Below, piece by piece: positions 9,627 through 18,951 of a DNA stretch of 64,000 nucleotides. Both the position numbers and the translations under genes were made by a program. The notes under the pieces are model-generated. The model was not told the DNA's origin, ran no database searches, and saw nothing but the letters and a program-made list of their open reading frames with translations. Source of the stretch: ATM1 sp003577165 (lineage in GTDB: Bacteria; Armatimonadota; Fimbriimonadia; Fimbriimonadales; ATM1); the NCBI GenBank assembly GCA_030263715.1, contig SZPM01000005.1, forward strand, positions 1-64,000, in the 5' to 3' direction. Position 1 is the stretch's first letter; every line of letters begins with the position of its first letter.

Positions 9627-11663
9627 ATGAGGGTAAGAGAAAGTCGAGCCTTTACGCTGATCGAACTGATCGTGGTCATCGCCATCACGTCGATCGTTCT
9701 CACGATCATCACGATTCCGCTCCTCCAGGCGTTCCGCCTCACGCGGGCTGGTCAAGCGTTTTCCGAAGCGCAGTCTGAAGCGCGAAACATCGTCGAGCAG
9801 ATGAACAAAGAACTGTCGACCGCCGTGCTGGTGCTCGACAACACGCGACCCGAGTCGTCGGTCGAAGTTCAACTTCCACTCAGCAGCGATCCCGTCAACC
9901 CGGCGTTCGCGAATCAGTGGGGAAGCGTGTTCCTGTATTCCGGAAAGATCGACATGGTGCCCGCCGCGAAGGGTGACCCTGGGAACCCCCTGTTCAACCC
10001 CGGCAGAAACCGAACGGACCCGACGCTGAAAGCGCCCGTCGGCCAGGTCACCGTTCCGGTCGCGCCTGGATTCACCATCGTTAGGTACTGGGTGGGCCTC
10101 AAGAGGCCCTACCGGTCGAACGGAGCGAGCGGACGATACGCCAACCCGTGGGTTCCGCAGATCGTCGGGGCCGATGAGCCGAGCGCCGGCGAAACGGACG
10201 AGAACCTCCATGTGCTCTATCGGGCCGAGGTGGCCCCGTGGATCTGGGACCAGGCGAGCGGTCGGTACGTCGCCAATACGGCCTTCTTCCCAATAGACGG
10301 GAACGGGAACCCCGTCATCGACGACCCTGGCTTCTTCTGCTGGGAACCGCTGAGCGTCTACGACAACTTGAACGCCCATCGCCTGAGGCTTCGGAACTGG
10401 AAGGCGACGGCGCGAATCGTGACTCCGGACCGCCTGACGGACCTGGTTCAGCCTGTGTACGACGAGGCGACCGGAATTCCGGTCTACGACGACTTTGGCG
10501 GTGGGCTCTTCATTCCGAGGGTCCGATCGCTCGTCCGGTTCCAGCCGGTGAGCGCAAAGAACGAGCCCGCCACGTCGAACCCGATCCAGTACTCCGGCGT
10601 CGAGATCGTCGATCCGGAAAAGAGGTCCGCCCCGGTCTTCTTCAGCACGCAGATGGCGGCATGGACCAAGGACACGGTCGTGCGGTACTTCCCCGAAGCG
10701 CCGACGCTCAACCTGCCTTACTTCATCGCCCGCTGGCGGCCCACAGGCCCCGGGTTCTTCGACCCGGTGATCAGCGAGATCGCCTACTTCGATCCGGCCG
10801 TGAACAGCGACCCTTACACCCAAGGGAGCCCCGTTTTCGATCTCGGCGGCTATCAGGCCGCGCTCGCGGCGGGCGGGCCCGTCGCGCTCGGCAACTTCCT
10901 GTCGCCTCCTCCGGGTCCGAACACTCCGCTGATGCTTTTCCGGATGGACTCGAAGCGGGGAAGAATCGCCCTCAGCTTCCCGGCCGACCAAGCCCTGGGG
11001 TACGTACCGCAGACCACCGGCGCGAACGTGAACGCGACGCTCGACGGTTGGATCGCGTCGCCGACGGGCGGACAGAACGCGAACACGAGAGCGCTCGGTC
11101 GGAGGTTCGTCGCCCTCGATCGGTTCACCCCTTCTGCAGGCAACTACTGGAATCCCCTCCAGGCCTCTGCTCTATACGGCTACGACAACCAGACTTCAAA
11201 GGTCGTTCCGGGCAGCGAGCGGGTGATCGGCCCTGACCAGAGGCCGGGACCGAACTTCGGGCGGCCCATCCGATACAGCCGAGTGGCCCAGGGGCACAAG
11301 GTCGGAGTCAATCAGTACCTCATCAACTACGTCGACCTCGACGAGCCGTCGGATTACATGACGGCCCTCGGAGTGCCGGACCCATCGGGGAACGCGGACG
11401 TCGCGAACTACATCCAGCCCAGGTTCAAGAAGGGTTACGTCGAGTTCAACAGCGACCCGAACGTGCCTCTGCCCGACGGGAACATAACGATCAGTTTCGA
11501 CTTCCAATTGAATGAGTCGGGAGACTCCATCGCCGTTGATTACGACAGCCTCCAGCAGATTCGGGTGGAACTGACCATCCTGCGCTACGCGGGAGCAGCC
11601 GGCGCACAGCCTCAGTCCGCACTCGTCAAGGATGTCGTAACCGTACGCAATTTCCAGAAATAG
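9627..11663 (+). CDS. Oversized PilW-like minor pilin
   Basis: The mature N-terminus FTLIELIVVIAITSIVLTII follows the leader MRVRESRA, so the -1 residue is again Ala, with Glu5 retained. I chose the ATG at 9627 because GAGG lies 6 nt upstream; an in-frame TTG at 9615 would add four residues and overlap the previous stop. The product is about 678 aa, against 200-350 for ordinary PilW. The large C-terminal domain repeats fragments such as YDEATGIPVYDDFGGG and is otherwise unrecognised. Its length and position suggest an exposed pilus-tip subunit. Confidence 0.8.
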   Translation: MRVRESRAFTLIELIVVIAITSIVLTIITIPLLQAFRLTRAGQAFSEAQSEARNIVEQMNKELSTAVLVLDNTRPESSVEVQLPLSSDPVNPAFANQWGSVFLYSGKIDMVPAAKGDPGNPLFNPGRNRTDPTLKAPVGQVTVPVAPGFTIVRYWVGLKRPYRSNGASGRYANPWVPQIVGADEPSAGETDENLHVLYRAEVAPWIWDQASGRYVANTAFFPIDGNGNPVIDDPGFFCWEPLSVYDNLNAHRLRLRNWKATARIVTPDRLTDLVQPVYDEATGIPVYDDFGGGLFIPRVRSLVRFQPVSAKNEPATSNPIQYSGVEIVDPEKRSAPVFFSTQMAAWTKDTVVRYFPEAPTLNLPYFIARWRPTGPGFFDPVISEIAYFDPAVNSDPYTQGSPVFDLGGYQAALAAGGPVALGNFLSPPPGPNTPLMLFRMDSKRGRIALSFPADQALGYVPQTTGANVNATLDGWIASPTGGQNANTRALGRRFVALDRFTPSAGNYWNPLQASALYGYDNQTSKVVPGSERVIGPDQRPGPNFGRPIRYSRVAQGHKVGVNQYLINYVDLDEPSDYMTALGVPDPSGNADVANYIQPRFKKGYVEFNSDPNVPLPDGNITISFDFQLNESGDSIAVDYDSLQQIRVELTILRYAGAAGAQPQSALVKDVVTVRNFQK

Positions 11664-11677
11664 GACGCGGAACAAGC

Positions 11678-14416
11678 ATGATCTCAGCGCGCAGAACGAT
11701 TCGCACGCGGGGTACCGCCCTTGTGGTGGCCCTCGCTATCCTCTTTACTCTCAGCGCCCTCGGTCTTCTGTTCGTACGGATCGTGTCGAACCAGATCAAC
11801 CTGTCGATCGGCGGCACGCGACGCTCGATCGCCAACGATTTGGCGCAGGCGGGCATCCGGTACGCGTTCAACCAGCTTCGCTTTTCGGAGGACGGAGCCG
11901 ACTGGAGGCCCCAGCCGCCCATTCCCACGAACGTCCCGCCGGGTCTGGATCCGAGTTTCGATCCAGAGAGCCCTGCGGCAACGAATCCCGATCCCGATTA
12001 CTATTGGCTGAGGCAAGGGGGACCCGATGGCAGGGGCGCCTTTACCCGCATCAACTTTGAGCGAGGGCGTGCCCTCATTCGCGTGCGATACGAGCCGAGC
12101 GATGTGTTCGCCGGCGCGCAAATTCCCTATGCGGCGCGACTTCGCGCCTACACAATGATCGAATCCGTGGGCCGGCCCGGCGCGTTCAATTCACTAGACC
12201 CCACGGCCGTGAGGCGCCAAAACATTCAGGACGCGAGGCAGCTCAACGCAGTGGCGAGCATCGGAATCATCGAGTCGGCCCGGTTCGTGACGAACAAGGA
12301 GCGGCGGACGGATCCGATCGAGATCGGAGTGCCGGAGGACTTCGGCGCAAACTTCCTCGGAACGCCGGTGCAGGTTCCGATGGTCTATCCGCCGGTGATC
12401 GTCTCGTCGCCCATCGGCAACATCCTCGTCGGCGCGCCCGCTTACTTCAACGGCGACCTTCTCGTGCACGGAACGGTGGACGCCGCGGTCAACCGTTCGC
12501 TCGGCGACCAGTGGAACATCCATGGCGAACTGCTCTACGACAGCGGAGCGAGCCAACTCGTGCTCCGCGATGAGGGCGGCAACATCTTTACGGCCTTCAC
12601 CAGCGCGAGTTCGTCGTTCCTCACATTCGGCGGCGTGCTGCGCGACATCCTCGAACTGCCGGATCCACAAGGCTATCCGCGCCAGATACCTTATAAAGAG
12701 CCGCCCCTCATCGACGAGCAGGACCCGAACACAGGTCAGTACCGATATCGCCTGGCATCGCGCAGCAGCGGCCGCATCGCGGTGGACGGTTCAGGAAGAG
12801 AGTTCAACCTCGGCCGGTTGGGATACGGACAGGGCGTCTACATCGACAACCTCAACGACGTCGCGAAGGACAGCGAAGACGGTGACTTCACTCAGCGCTT
12901 CGACTGGCTGAATCCGAACAACGGCCACCCCGAATCTCGATGGGTCGGTCCGTTCTACGTGCCGGACGGAGTGTTCATCCTTCTCGAACCGACGGGGTTC
13001 ACCGTCAGCCGCAACATTCGCAACAACCAGGACACGTGGCGCGACTATCTGCGAAACGACACGGGTCGGCACCTCCTTCGTTTCAAACTCGGAAACGGAA
13101 CCGACGGCAGGCTGAGGATCATCAACGAGATGACTCCCGGCGTGGCGAACTTCGGGTCGCCGTCCGCAACGGACTTCGACAACGGCGAAGTGTTCAACGG
13201 CCTCATCGTCGCGGAAGGCAACGTGCGCATTCGCGGACTCATCCCAACGAATGTGCAGCTCACCGTCGTCAGCATGAACGGAAGCATCTACGTCGAGGGA
13301 AGCATCGTGAAGGACGACGCCGGCTCCACGAACAGCGCGTCCACAATCGCCCTCCTCGCGAAGGACAACGTCGTCGTGAATTCGACCCAGTTCTTCTCGT
13401 CGTCATTCCGCAACCTGCTGCAAGTGATGCGCGACAACAACGACCCGACGAACCCGGAAAGGGTGCGCGTTGATCCGAACAACCCGTTTTACGGCACAGC
13501 TCAATTCCCCGTGCCGCTTGGTTCGTACACGTTCACCGGCAATCCGGCAGTGCCCGCTCTGTTCGTTGCGCACGCCGCGGAGACTCAGCAGACGTTCATC
13601 AACCTCTTGATCAACCAGAACATCTCCGGCCAGCCTGAGTATCTGTTCGAGAATCAGTACCCGCCGAACCTTGCCGCAGCGTTCTATCCGCCAGGGAATC
13701 CGATTCCGACATACGGCACGGATGTGGAGGCCCCACGCTTCGAGAAGAGGTCGTTCCAGATTTGGCCGATTAGCGGCGCGACGAACGGCAACTACACGCT
13801 GCAGATGGGCGGATACGAGAACGAGTTCCAGTTCAAGAAGGACAACTCGATTGCGCCGCCCGGGGGCAACAACAACTACTTGTTGAGCCGAGCTGCGATT
13901 CAGCCGATGGATGTGGAAATTCACGCGTCGATGTACGCGCAGGAAGGAAGCTTCTTCGTCATTCCAGGGCCGTGGTTCAACTGGAATGTCAACGATCGGC
14001 GTGACGCCTACGTGGATGCTCCGACGCGATTGGCGCAATTCCAAGCAACCCCGGACTTCCCGTTCTACGGTGAGCCGCTCGACATTAAAATTACGATTCG
14101 CGGCAGCATCGCTGAGAACTTCCCGCCGACGATGGCCGACCAATCAGAGTGGCTGCGACACTGGGGATGGATTCCCGCCGAATACGGAGAATCGAACACG
14201 TTCATTCCGTCCCAGCACAACCCCGGGAACGCGACAGACTACGTGCCGAATCTGTTCATTCAATACGACCCAGTGCTCATTTCGGGTCGAGTGGGAGGCG
14301 TGGTGAATCCGAACGCGCCGCCGATCCGCACCGACGCATTCGGCAGAACACTGCCGCCGATGCCGAAGCTGCCGGTCGGGACCAAGCTTTTCTACTTCGG
14401 AGAGGTGAACCCTTGA
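11678..14416 (+). CDS. Oversized PilX-like minor pilin
   Basis: A 912-aa protein whose start matches the PilX N-terminal pattern: basic leader to RTRG, then TALVVALAILFTLSALGLLF, then a helix with ANDLAQAGIRYAFNQL. It lacks Glu5, as PilX/GspK-type initiators often do. The remaining 850 residues are Asn/Pro/Gly-rich and include a stretch resembling a right-handed beta-helix (around residues 250-300 and 510-560, with DLLVHGTVD, GLIVAEGNVRIRG and SIYVEGSIV). Such repeats occur in polymer-forming bactofilin or passenger-type domains. The gene is 14 nt after the PilW-like gene and overlaps the next gene by 4 nt. Confidence 0.78.
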   Translation: MISARRTIRTRGTALVVALAILFTLSALGLLFVRIVSNQINLSIGGTRRSIANDLAQAGIRYAFNQLRFSEDGADWRPQPPIPTNVPPGLDPSFDPESPAATNPDPDYYWLRQGGPDGRGAFTRINFERGRALIRVRYEPSDVFAGAQIPYAARLRAYTMIESVGRPGAFNSLDPTAVRRQNIQDARQLNAVASIGIIESARFVTNKERRTDPIEIGVPEDFGANFLGTPVQVPMVYPPVIVSSPIGNILVGAPAYFNGDLLVHGTVDAAVNRSLGDQWNIHGELLYDSGASQLVLRDEGGNIFTAFTSASSSFLTFGGVLRDILELPDPQGYPRQIPYKEPPLIDEQDPNTGQYRYRLASRSSGRIAVDGSGREFNLGRLGYGQGVYIDNLNDVAKDSEDGDFTQRFDWLNPNNGHPESRWVGPFYVPDGVFILLEPTGFTVSRNIRNNQDTWRDYLRNDTGRHLLRFKLGNGTDGRLRIINEMTPGVANFGSPSATDFDNGEVFNGLIVAEGNVRIRGLIPTNVQLTVVSMNGSIYVEGSIVKDDAGSTNSASTIALLAKDNVVVNSTQFFSSSFRNLLQVMRDNNDPTNPERVRVDPNNPFYGTAQFPVPLGSYTFTGNPAVPALFVAHAAETQQTFINLLINQNISGQPEYLFENQYPPNLAAAFYPPGNPIPTYGTDVEAPRFEKRSFQIWPISGATNGNYTLQMGGYENEFQFKKDNSIAPPGGNNNYLLSRAAIQPMDVEIHASMYAQEGSFFVIPGPWFNWNVNDRRDAYVDAPTRLAQFQATPDFPFYGEPLDIKITIRGSIAENFPPTMADQSEWLRHWGWIPAEYGESNTFIPSQHNPGNATDYVPNLFIQYDPVLISGRVGGVVNPNAPPIRTDAFGRTLPPMPKLPVGTKLFYFGEVNP

Positions 14417-17400
14417 AAGGAATTCTGATCCGCAGGCTTCTGCCGTCAGTCGCACTCGCGTCGCTGGCGGCCCTCGCGCTTTCTCAGCCGACTTCCTATT
14501 CGCTCACTCAAACGCGCGTGCGAGCGGGCATTCTGCTGCTTCGAAGCACATCCGGTTTCTGGGGCGCCGGCGTTCCGACGAATGCCGACCCATACGTGTT
14601 CTTCAACTTGGATCGCAGAACAGACCTCAAGCCGCCGGGCTGGGTGTTCGAGAACCCGCTCGCGTCGAAGGTCGTCACGCCCGCGATGGAGGCAAGGTGG
14701 CAGGCCATCCTCGGCGGAGCCAACCCGTTCCAGACAGGGGAAACCCTCGGGAAGAACATGGCGCCGTACTGGGAAGTTGATCTCGATCAGATTAGCGAAG
14801 ACAAGATCACGCAGTACGACATCCTGATGATTCACGCTCCCGGCGGAATTACGCTCAACTCACAGGAGCGAGAAAAACTGAGGCTGTTCGTCGATGCGGG
14901 AGGCACTCTTTGGTTCGACAAGTCAACCTCTCAAGCGGTTGACGGATTCAACGGATTTCCTATCAGTTTCCTGACGACGAACGCAGGCTCCAACCCGATC
15001 ATCCGTCAGCCTCGGCACCCGATCCTGAACTACCCATATCCGATCAATCCCCTCGATGCGTCGGTCATGGGCGCGCACCAGGGAACGCACGCGATCGTTC
15101 GGTCAACACTCGCAAACGTTGGATACACAGGCGATCCAGGACTGGTTCAAAACATCGACCCCGATTTCGACCGCTTCAACTACGTCATCACGAACTCGAG
15201 TGGCATCGTCGTCGGAGTCGCCAGCATTGGTACGGGCTTCTTCGTCGTCACGAGCGGCAACATCACATCGGCCTTGAACGAGCCTGCGGGCGGAACCAAC
15301 ATCGGCCTCGGAGCTAACAGCGGGCCGATCGCCGGCACCAACATCTACAACATTCCGAGCACGGAGATCAAGTTCCTTTACAACATGATCGCCCTCTCGG
15401 CCGGCCACCCTGCGCTCAGCAAGGGAACGCGCCGCCCCAACGCGTCGCTGGACGACCTTGGCGCGCCGCTGCTTCGCACTTGGCAGGACACCTCCATCTT
15501 CTTCAACCCGGGCGATCACACGAACTACTTCCCGCCCTCGGTTTACAAAGGGCTGGTCTTCATTTGTGACAACAACCGGCTCTACGCTTACAAGGCAGAT
15601 CCGAGCCGCGACCTGGATGGAGATGGACTCGCCGACGACGGGCGCGTGGATGCAAGCGTCGGTGCGTCGTTCGATCTGGTGTGGCGCTCGACGCCGCTCA
15701 ACGGGCCCCTGAGTTCGCCTCTCTGCATCGAGGTCGCGAACCCAGCGGGCGGCGTTCCGCGAAACCAAGTTTATGTCGTCGATCGAGACGGCAGAGTCAA
15801 CGTCTTCAACTCGCATCCGCGAGACGCAGCAGGCCGCCTGCTTGGGCCTTCTGACATCCCGCCTGTGACCACCATCAACTGGGCCGATGGGCAGGCCGCA
15901 GATTGGGACCTCTCCCTCGACAACCGCGGGCCTTACTCGCCGATTCACATGGAGGGTTTGGTCTATGTGTTCGATCCCGTGCAGAACGGGCCGCAAGTCA
16001 ACGGCCGAGTTTGGGTGATCGACGCCGCGAGCCTCCAGAGAATGAGGACGGGCGGTAAGGACTGGTCTGCAGTCGGCATCGGTTCCCCCAACGTTTCCGA
16101 ACCGGGCAGCGCAGCGACGATCGGCTACATACCGATTTCAGAAGCGGGCGGCGGTCTCGATCGCGTGATTTATGTCGCGAATCGTTCGACGCTCACTGGC
16201 GCGACGGCCGGAATCACAAGCATCTGGGTGGGGGCGAGAGGCGAAAGTCCGACCTACTCGTTCGATGGAGTGAACGTCACCATCACCACGCGCGCTGCGA
16301 CGAAGGGACTGAGCGTCTATCTTCCCGGCGGATTGTCGAGTTACGGACTCAACATCACGTGGGTGGATCAGAACGGCGACCCGGTTCCGGTCGCCACTGT
16401 TAACTCCTGGAATTTAGGGCCGCCGATTCAGTTTTCGCCTGGACAGATCCGATTCTCCGCGAACGGAATCCCCGGCAACGTGTCGCCACGCGTTGACTAC
16501 TACATCGATTGGGGAACCGCGAACGTTATCGGAAGGCTGATTCGCGGACAACTGTTCATGCCGGACGACATCCAGCGTGAGCGCACTCCTCTCAAGTCTC
16601 TCGCTCTCGCGCCGAATGGAAACTTGTTCGTCGTCACGGGCAACGAAACCAGAGGCGGTTCGCTTTTCTGCCTGCGTGAATACAGTCGCGGCGCTTTCCG
16701 TCTGATTTATCGTTGGGACCTTCATGACGGATACACCGTCACCCTGAACGGAACGACGAACGTGACTGTGCCTTCGGCGATCCTCGAGCGAGACGACCTG
16801 TGGACGCTGTTCGGCATGACGCCGCCCACGCTTTCGCGACTTCACTTCCACGGCAACCCCGTGATTCGGGGAGATGTCCTCTACATGATGGTCTCCGCAG
16901 ACCAGAGGTTTGGTTTCTTCCCCGTGCCGTCCACATATCTGCTGGCGTTTGATGCGAATCCGAGCCGAGTGGACATTCGATTGGGCGGCCCGCTGCCGCG
17001 CGGCTTTAGGATGAGGCAGCCGGACATCGCGGCGAGCACCAACAAGTCCGTGCCGGAGAGATTCAACACGCTTCAAAACGATCAGGCCGACCTCGACACG
17101 GCTTCAGGCGTGATTCGGTTCGAGAACATGATGTCCGGCAGCCAGGGCCAGATGCGAAATGCATTCAGCGCCTCGATGCCGGTGATCGTTTCTGGCAACG
17201 GAGTGCCGGAGACGATGCTCGATCCCAACACGACCGGATCGAAGTGGTCGCCACTTCTTTGGTACTTCGGCATTTCCGGTTTCCGAAGCAGCGCCCCCGC
17301 GATGGTGATGGGCAACACGCTTTACGCTGCAGGTTCATCGTCGCTCGACGACATGCTCGGCGGAGTGTTCCCGCCCTCCAGCCAGGCGGCGCTGTTCGGG

Positions 17401-18939
17401 ATGGACTCGGACATTCCAGTGAACGATCCTTCGATCGTTACGATTCCGGGATACCCTGGACTTCGCCAGGTGAGGTGGCTGATTACCGATCCGTCGGCTC
17501 CCGCTGGGTTCCGTTCGAATCCGCACGTGCGGTGGCCATCAGGAATCGGCGTGCAGTCGCTCAACGATTTCCGCATTCGCCTGTCTCAAACGCTGCTCGG
17601 CGTGCCGCGAGAAGCCTACGGGATCGTCGCAGGGGATGGAGTCGCGATTGCCTGGGCCGGACAGGGCGTGTTCGGATTCAAGCGAGCGACGACAATCGTT
17701 GCCGACGAGGCGCGCATCGTCGAACTCGACTCCGCCGGCTTCGCGAACTGGGCCTCCGACATGAGTTTCCAAATGGCGCAGAGCGGAGGCACGACGCTTT
17801 ACAAGGTGACCAAACTGGTTCGCCCGACGAAGGCGTACAAGTTGGACGAGAACGAGTTCGCAGTCGTAGATACAGGAGCTGACCGCATCGTGATGATCGA
17901 TCGCTCCGCCGGCGAGACTCGATCGATCGAGAAGTTGAATCTCGACTTGACGTACCGACCCGACGGCTGGAGCGAAGGCGACGTTCAAGAACTCAAGCAG
18001 CCACGCGACGTCGCCGTGTGGGGCGACTTCGTGCCCGCCGCGAACAACCCGTTCCAAGGGCCGCCCGGATTGGCGTACGAGTACTGGGTTCACTACCTCA
18101 TCGCCGACACGGGCAACCGACGACTGATCGAACTCGTCGACCGATACGCTGCAACGTTTGACCCATCTACAGGGAACTATGAAGTGGGCGACGTCGTGCG
18201 TGACGCCTCCGGTGATCCGCAGATCGGCAAACTGGTTTGGCATACGCCGCAGACATTCAGCGGAAAGACCTGGCAATTCACGAGCGTCAAGCGCTTCCAG
18301 ATCGGAACGGACGCGCTCGGCAACGCGCAGTTCGTTTACGTCGCGGCCGTTGGCGACATGATGCCGACGCGCATCAACACTGGACTCGACGTTCCGTCCG
18401 GCACTGGAGACCGGGAGACCGGCGGTGGGCCGGGCGGCATCGTCGTCTTCGACCCGATCAATGGCGGACAGGTGATCAACGAAGTCAACGTGCCGGCCTG
18501 GCCGGGTGGCGGAGGACGTCAGAGGATTCTTGGCATCAACACGATTTCGGTGCGGCCAATCGGAGTGAACGGCAACCGAATCCTGTACGCGATCATGTAC
18601 ACCGATTCATCGGGCGTTTACGAGGTCGTTCAGAACGGCGCGCAGTGGGACGTCGTCTGGATGATGCCCAACGCAGTTTACGAGAGCATTCGTGGAGTCA
18701 AACTCCGAGCGGTCGCCGCAAAGAGGCTGCTCGGCGGAGACGTTCTCATCACAAGTTCTTACTTTGGAACCACGAACAGCGGCGCTCAGACGTACGGCGA
18801 AGTGACTCAGTGGGTGGGGAACACGATGAACTTCGCGTCGCCGACGCTCGGACTCAGCGCGTCGAGCGTGAGATTCGAGTTGCCGCCGGTCGTTGGAACG
18901 CGCGCCCTACGCGGACCGCAATTTGCTGACAGATATTAG
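14413..18939 (+). CDS. Giant exported beta-propeller protein, PilY1-position tip protein candidate
   Basis: The start is TTG at 14413, because GGAGAGG lies 7 nt upstream and the resulting N-terminus (MKGILIRRLL then a hydrophobic stretch to ALALSQ) is a clean signal peptide. The frame is open further upstream only as overlap with the preceding gene. The product is 1508 aa. Residues about 95-300 resemble a GATase1-like Rossmann domain (YDILMIHAPGG, then EREKLRLFVDAGGTLWFD). Residues from about 375 carry PQQ/propeller-type strands and an EF-hand-like DLDGDGLADDG at about 400. Residues about 1150-1240 carry NHL-like repeats (DTGADRIVMID, IADTGNRRLIEL). It immediately follows the PilX-like gene, where PilY1 sits in other bacteria. 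Sequence homology to PilY1 itself is not evident. Confidence 0.7.
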   Translation: MKGILIRRLLPSVALASLAALALSQPTSYSLTQTRVRAGILLLRSTSGFWGAGVPTNADPYVFFNLDRRTDLKPPGWVFENPLASKVVTPAMEARWQAILGGANPFQTGETLGKNMAPYWEVDLDQISEDKITQYDILMIHAPGGITLNSQEREKLRLFVDAGGTLWFDKSTSQAVDGFNGFPISFLTTNAGSNPIIRQPRHPILNYPYPINPLDASVMGAHQGTHAIVRSTLANVGYTGDPGLVQNIDPDFDRFNYVITNSSGIVVGVASIGTGFFVVTSGNITSALNEPAGGTNIGLGANSGPIAGTNIYNIPSTEIKFLYNMIALSAGHPALSKGTRRPNASLDDLGAPLLRTWQDTSIFFNPGDHTNYFPPSVYKGLVFICDNNRLYAYKADPSRDLDGDGLADDGRVDASVGASFDLVWRSTPLNGPLSSPLCIEVANPAGGVPRNQVYVVDRDGRVNVFNSHPRDAAGRLLGPSDIPPVTTINWADGQAADWDLSLDNRGPYSPIHMEGLVYVFDPVQNGPQVNGRVWVIDAASLQRMRTGGKDWSAVGIGSPNVSEPGSAATIGYIPISEAGGGLDRVIYVANRSTLTGATAGITSIWVGARGESPTYSFDGVNVTITTRAATKGLSVYLPGGLSSYGLNITWVDQNGDPVPVATVNSWNLGPPIQFSPGQIRFSANGIPGNVSPRVDYYIDWGTANVIGRLIRGQLFMPDDIQRERTPLKSLALAPNGNLFVVTGNETRGGSLFCLREYSRGAFRLIYRWDLHDGYTVTLNGTTNVTVPSAILERDDLWTLFGMTPPTLSRLHFHGNPVIRGDVLYMMVSADQRFGFFPVPSTYLLAFDANPSRVDIRLGGPLPRGFRMRQPDIAASTNKSVPERFNTLQNDQADLDTASGVIRFENMMSGSQGQMRNAFSASMPVIVSGNGVPETMLDPNTTGSKWSPLLWYFGISGFRSSAPAMVMGNTLYAAGSSSLDDMLGGVFPPSSQAALFGMDSDIPVNDPSIVTIPGYPGLRQVRWLITDPSAPAGFRSNPHVRWPSGIGVQSLNDFRIRLSQTLLGVPREAYGIVAGDGVAIAWAGQGVFGFKRATTIVADEARIVELDSAGFANWASDMSFQMAQSGGTTLYKVTKLVRPTKAYKLDENEFAVVDTGADRIVMIDRSAGETRSIEKLNLDLTYRPDGWSEGDVQELKQPRDVAVWGDFVPAANNPFQGPPGLAYEYWVHYLIADTGNRRLIELVDRYAATFDPSTGNYEVGDVVRDASGDPQIGKLVWHTPQTFSGKTWQFTSVKRFQIGTDALGNAQFVYVAAVGDMMPTRINTGLDVPSGTGDRETGGGPGGIVVFDPINGGQVINEVNVPAWPGGGGRQRILGINTISVRPIGVNGNRILYAIMYTDSSGVYEVVQNGAQWDVVWMMPNAVYESIRGVKLRAVAAKRLLGGDVLITSSYFGTTNSGAQTYGEVTQWVGNTMNFASPTLGLSASSVRFELPPVVGTRALRGPQFADRY

Positions 18940-18951
18940 ACGAGGAATCGT

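Noticed and set aside
14149..14412. In-frame upstream extension of the 1508-aa protein
   Set aside because: It overlaps the PilX-like gene; the translation is Arg-rich and the real signal peptide starts at TTG 14413 behind GGAGAGG.
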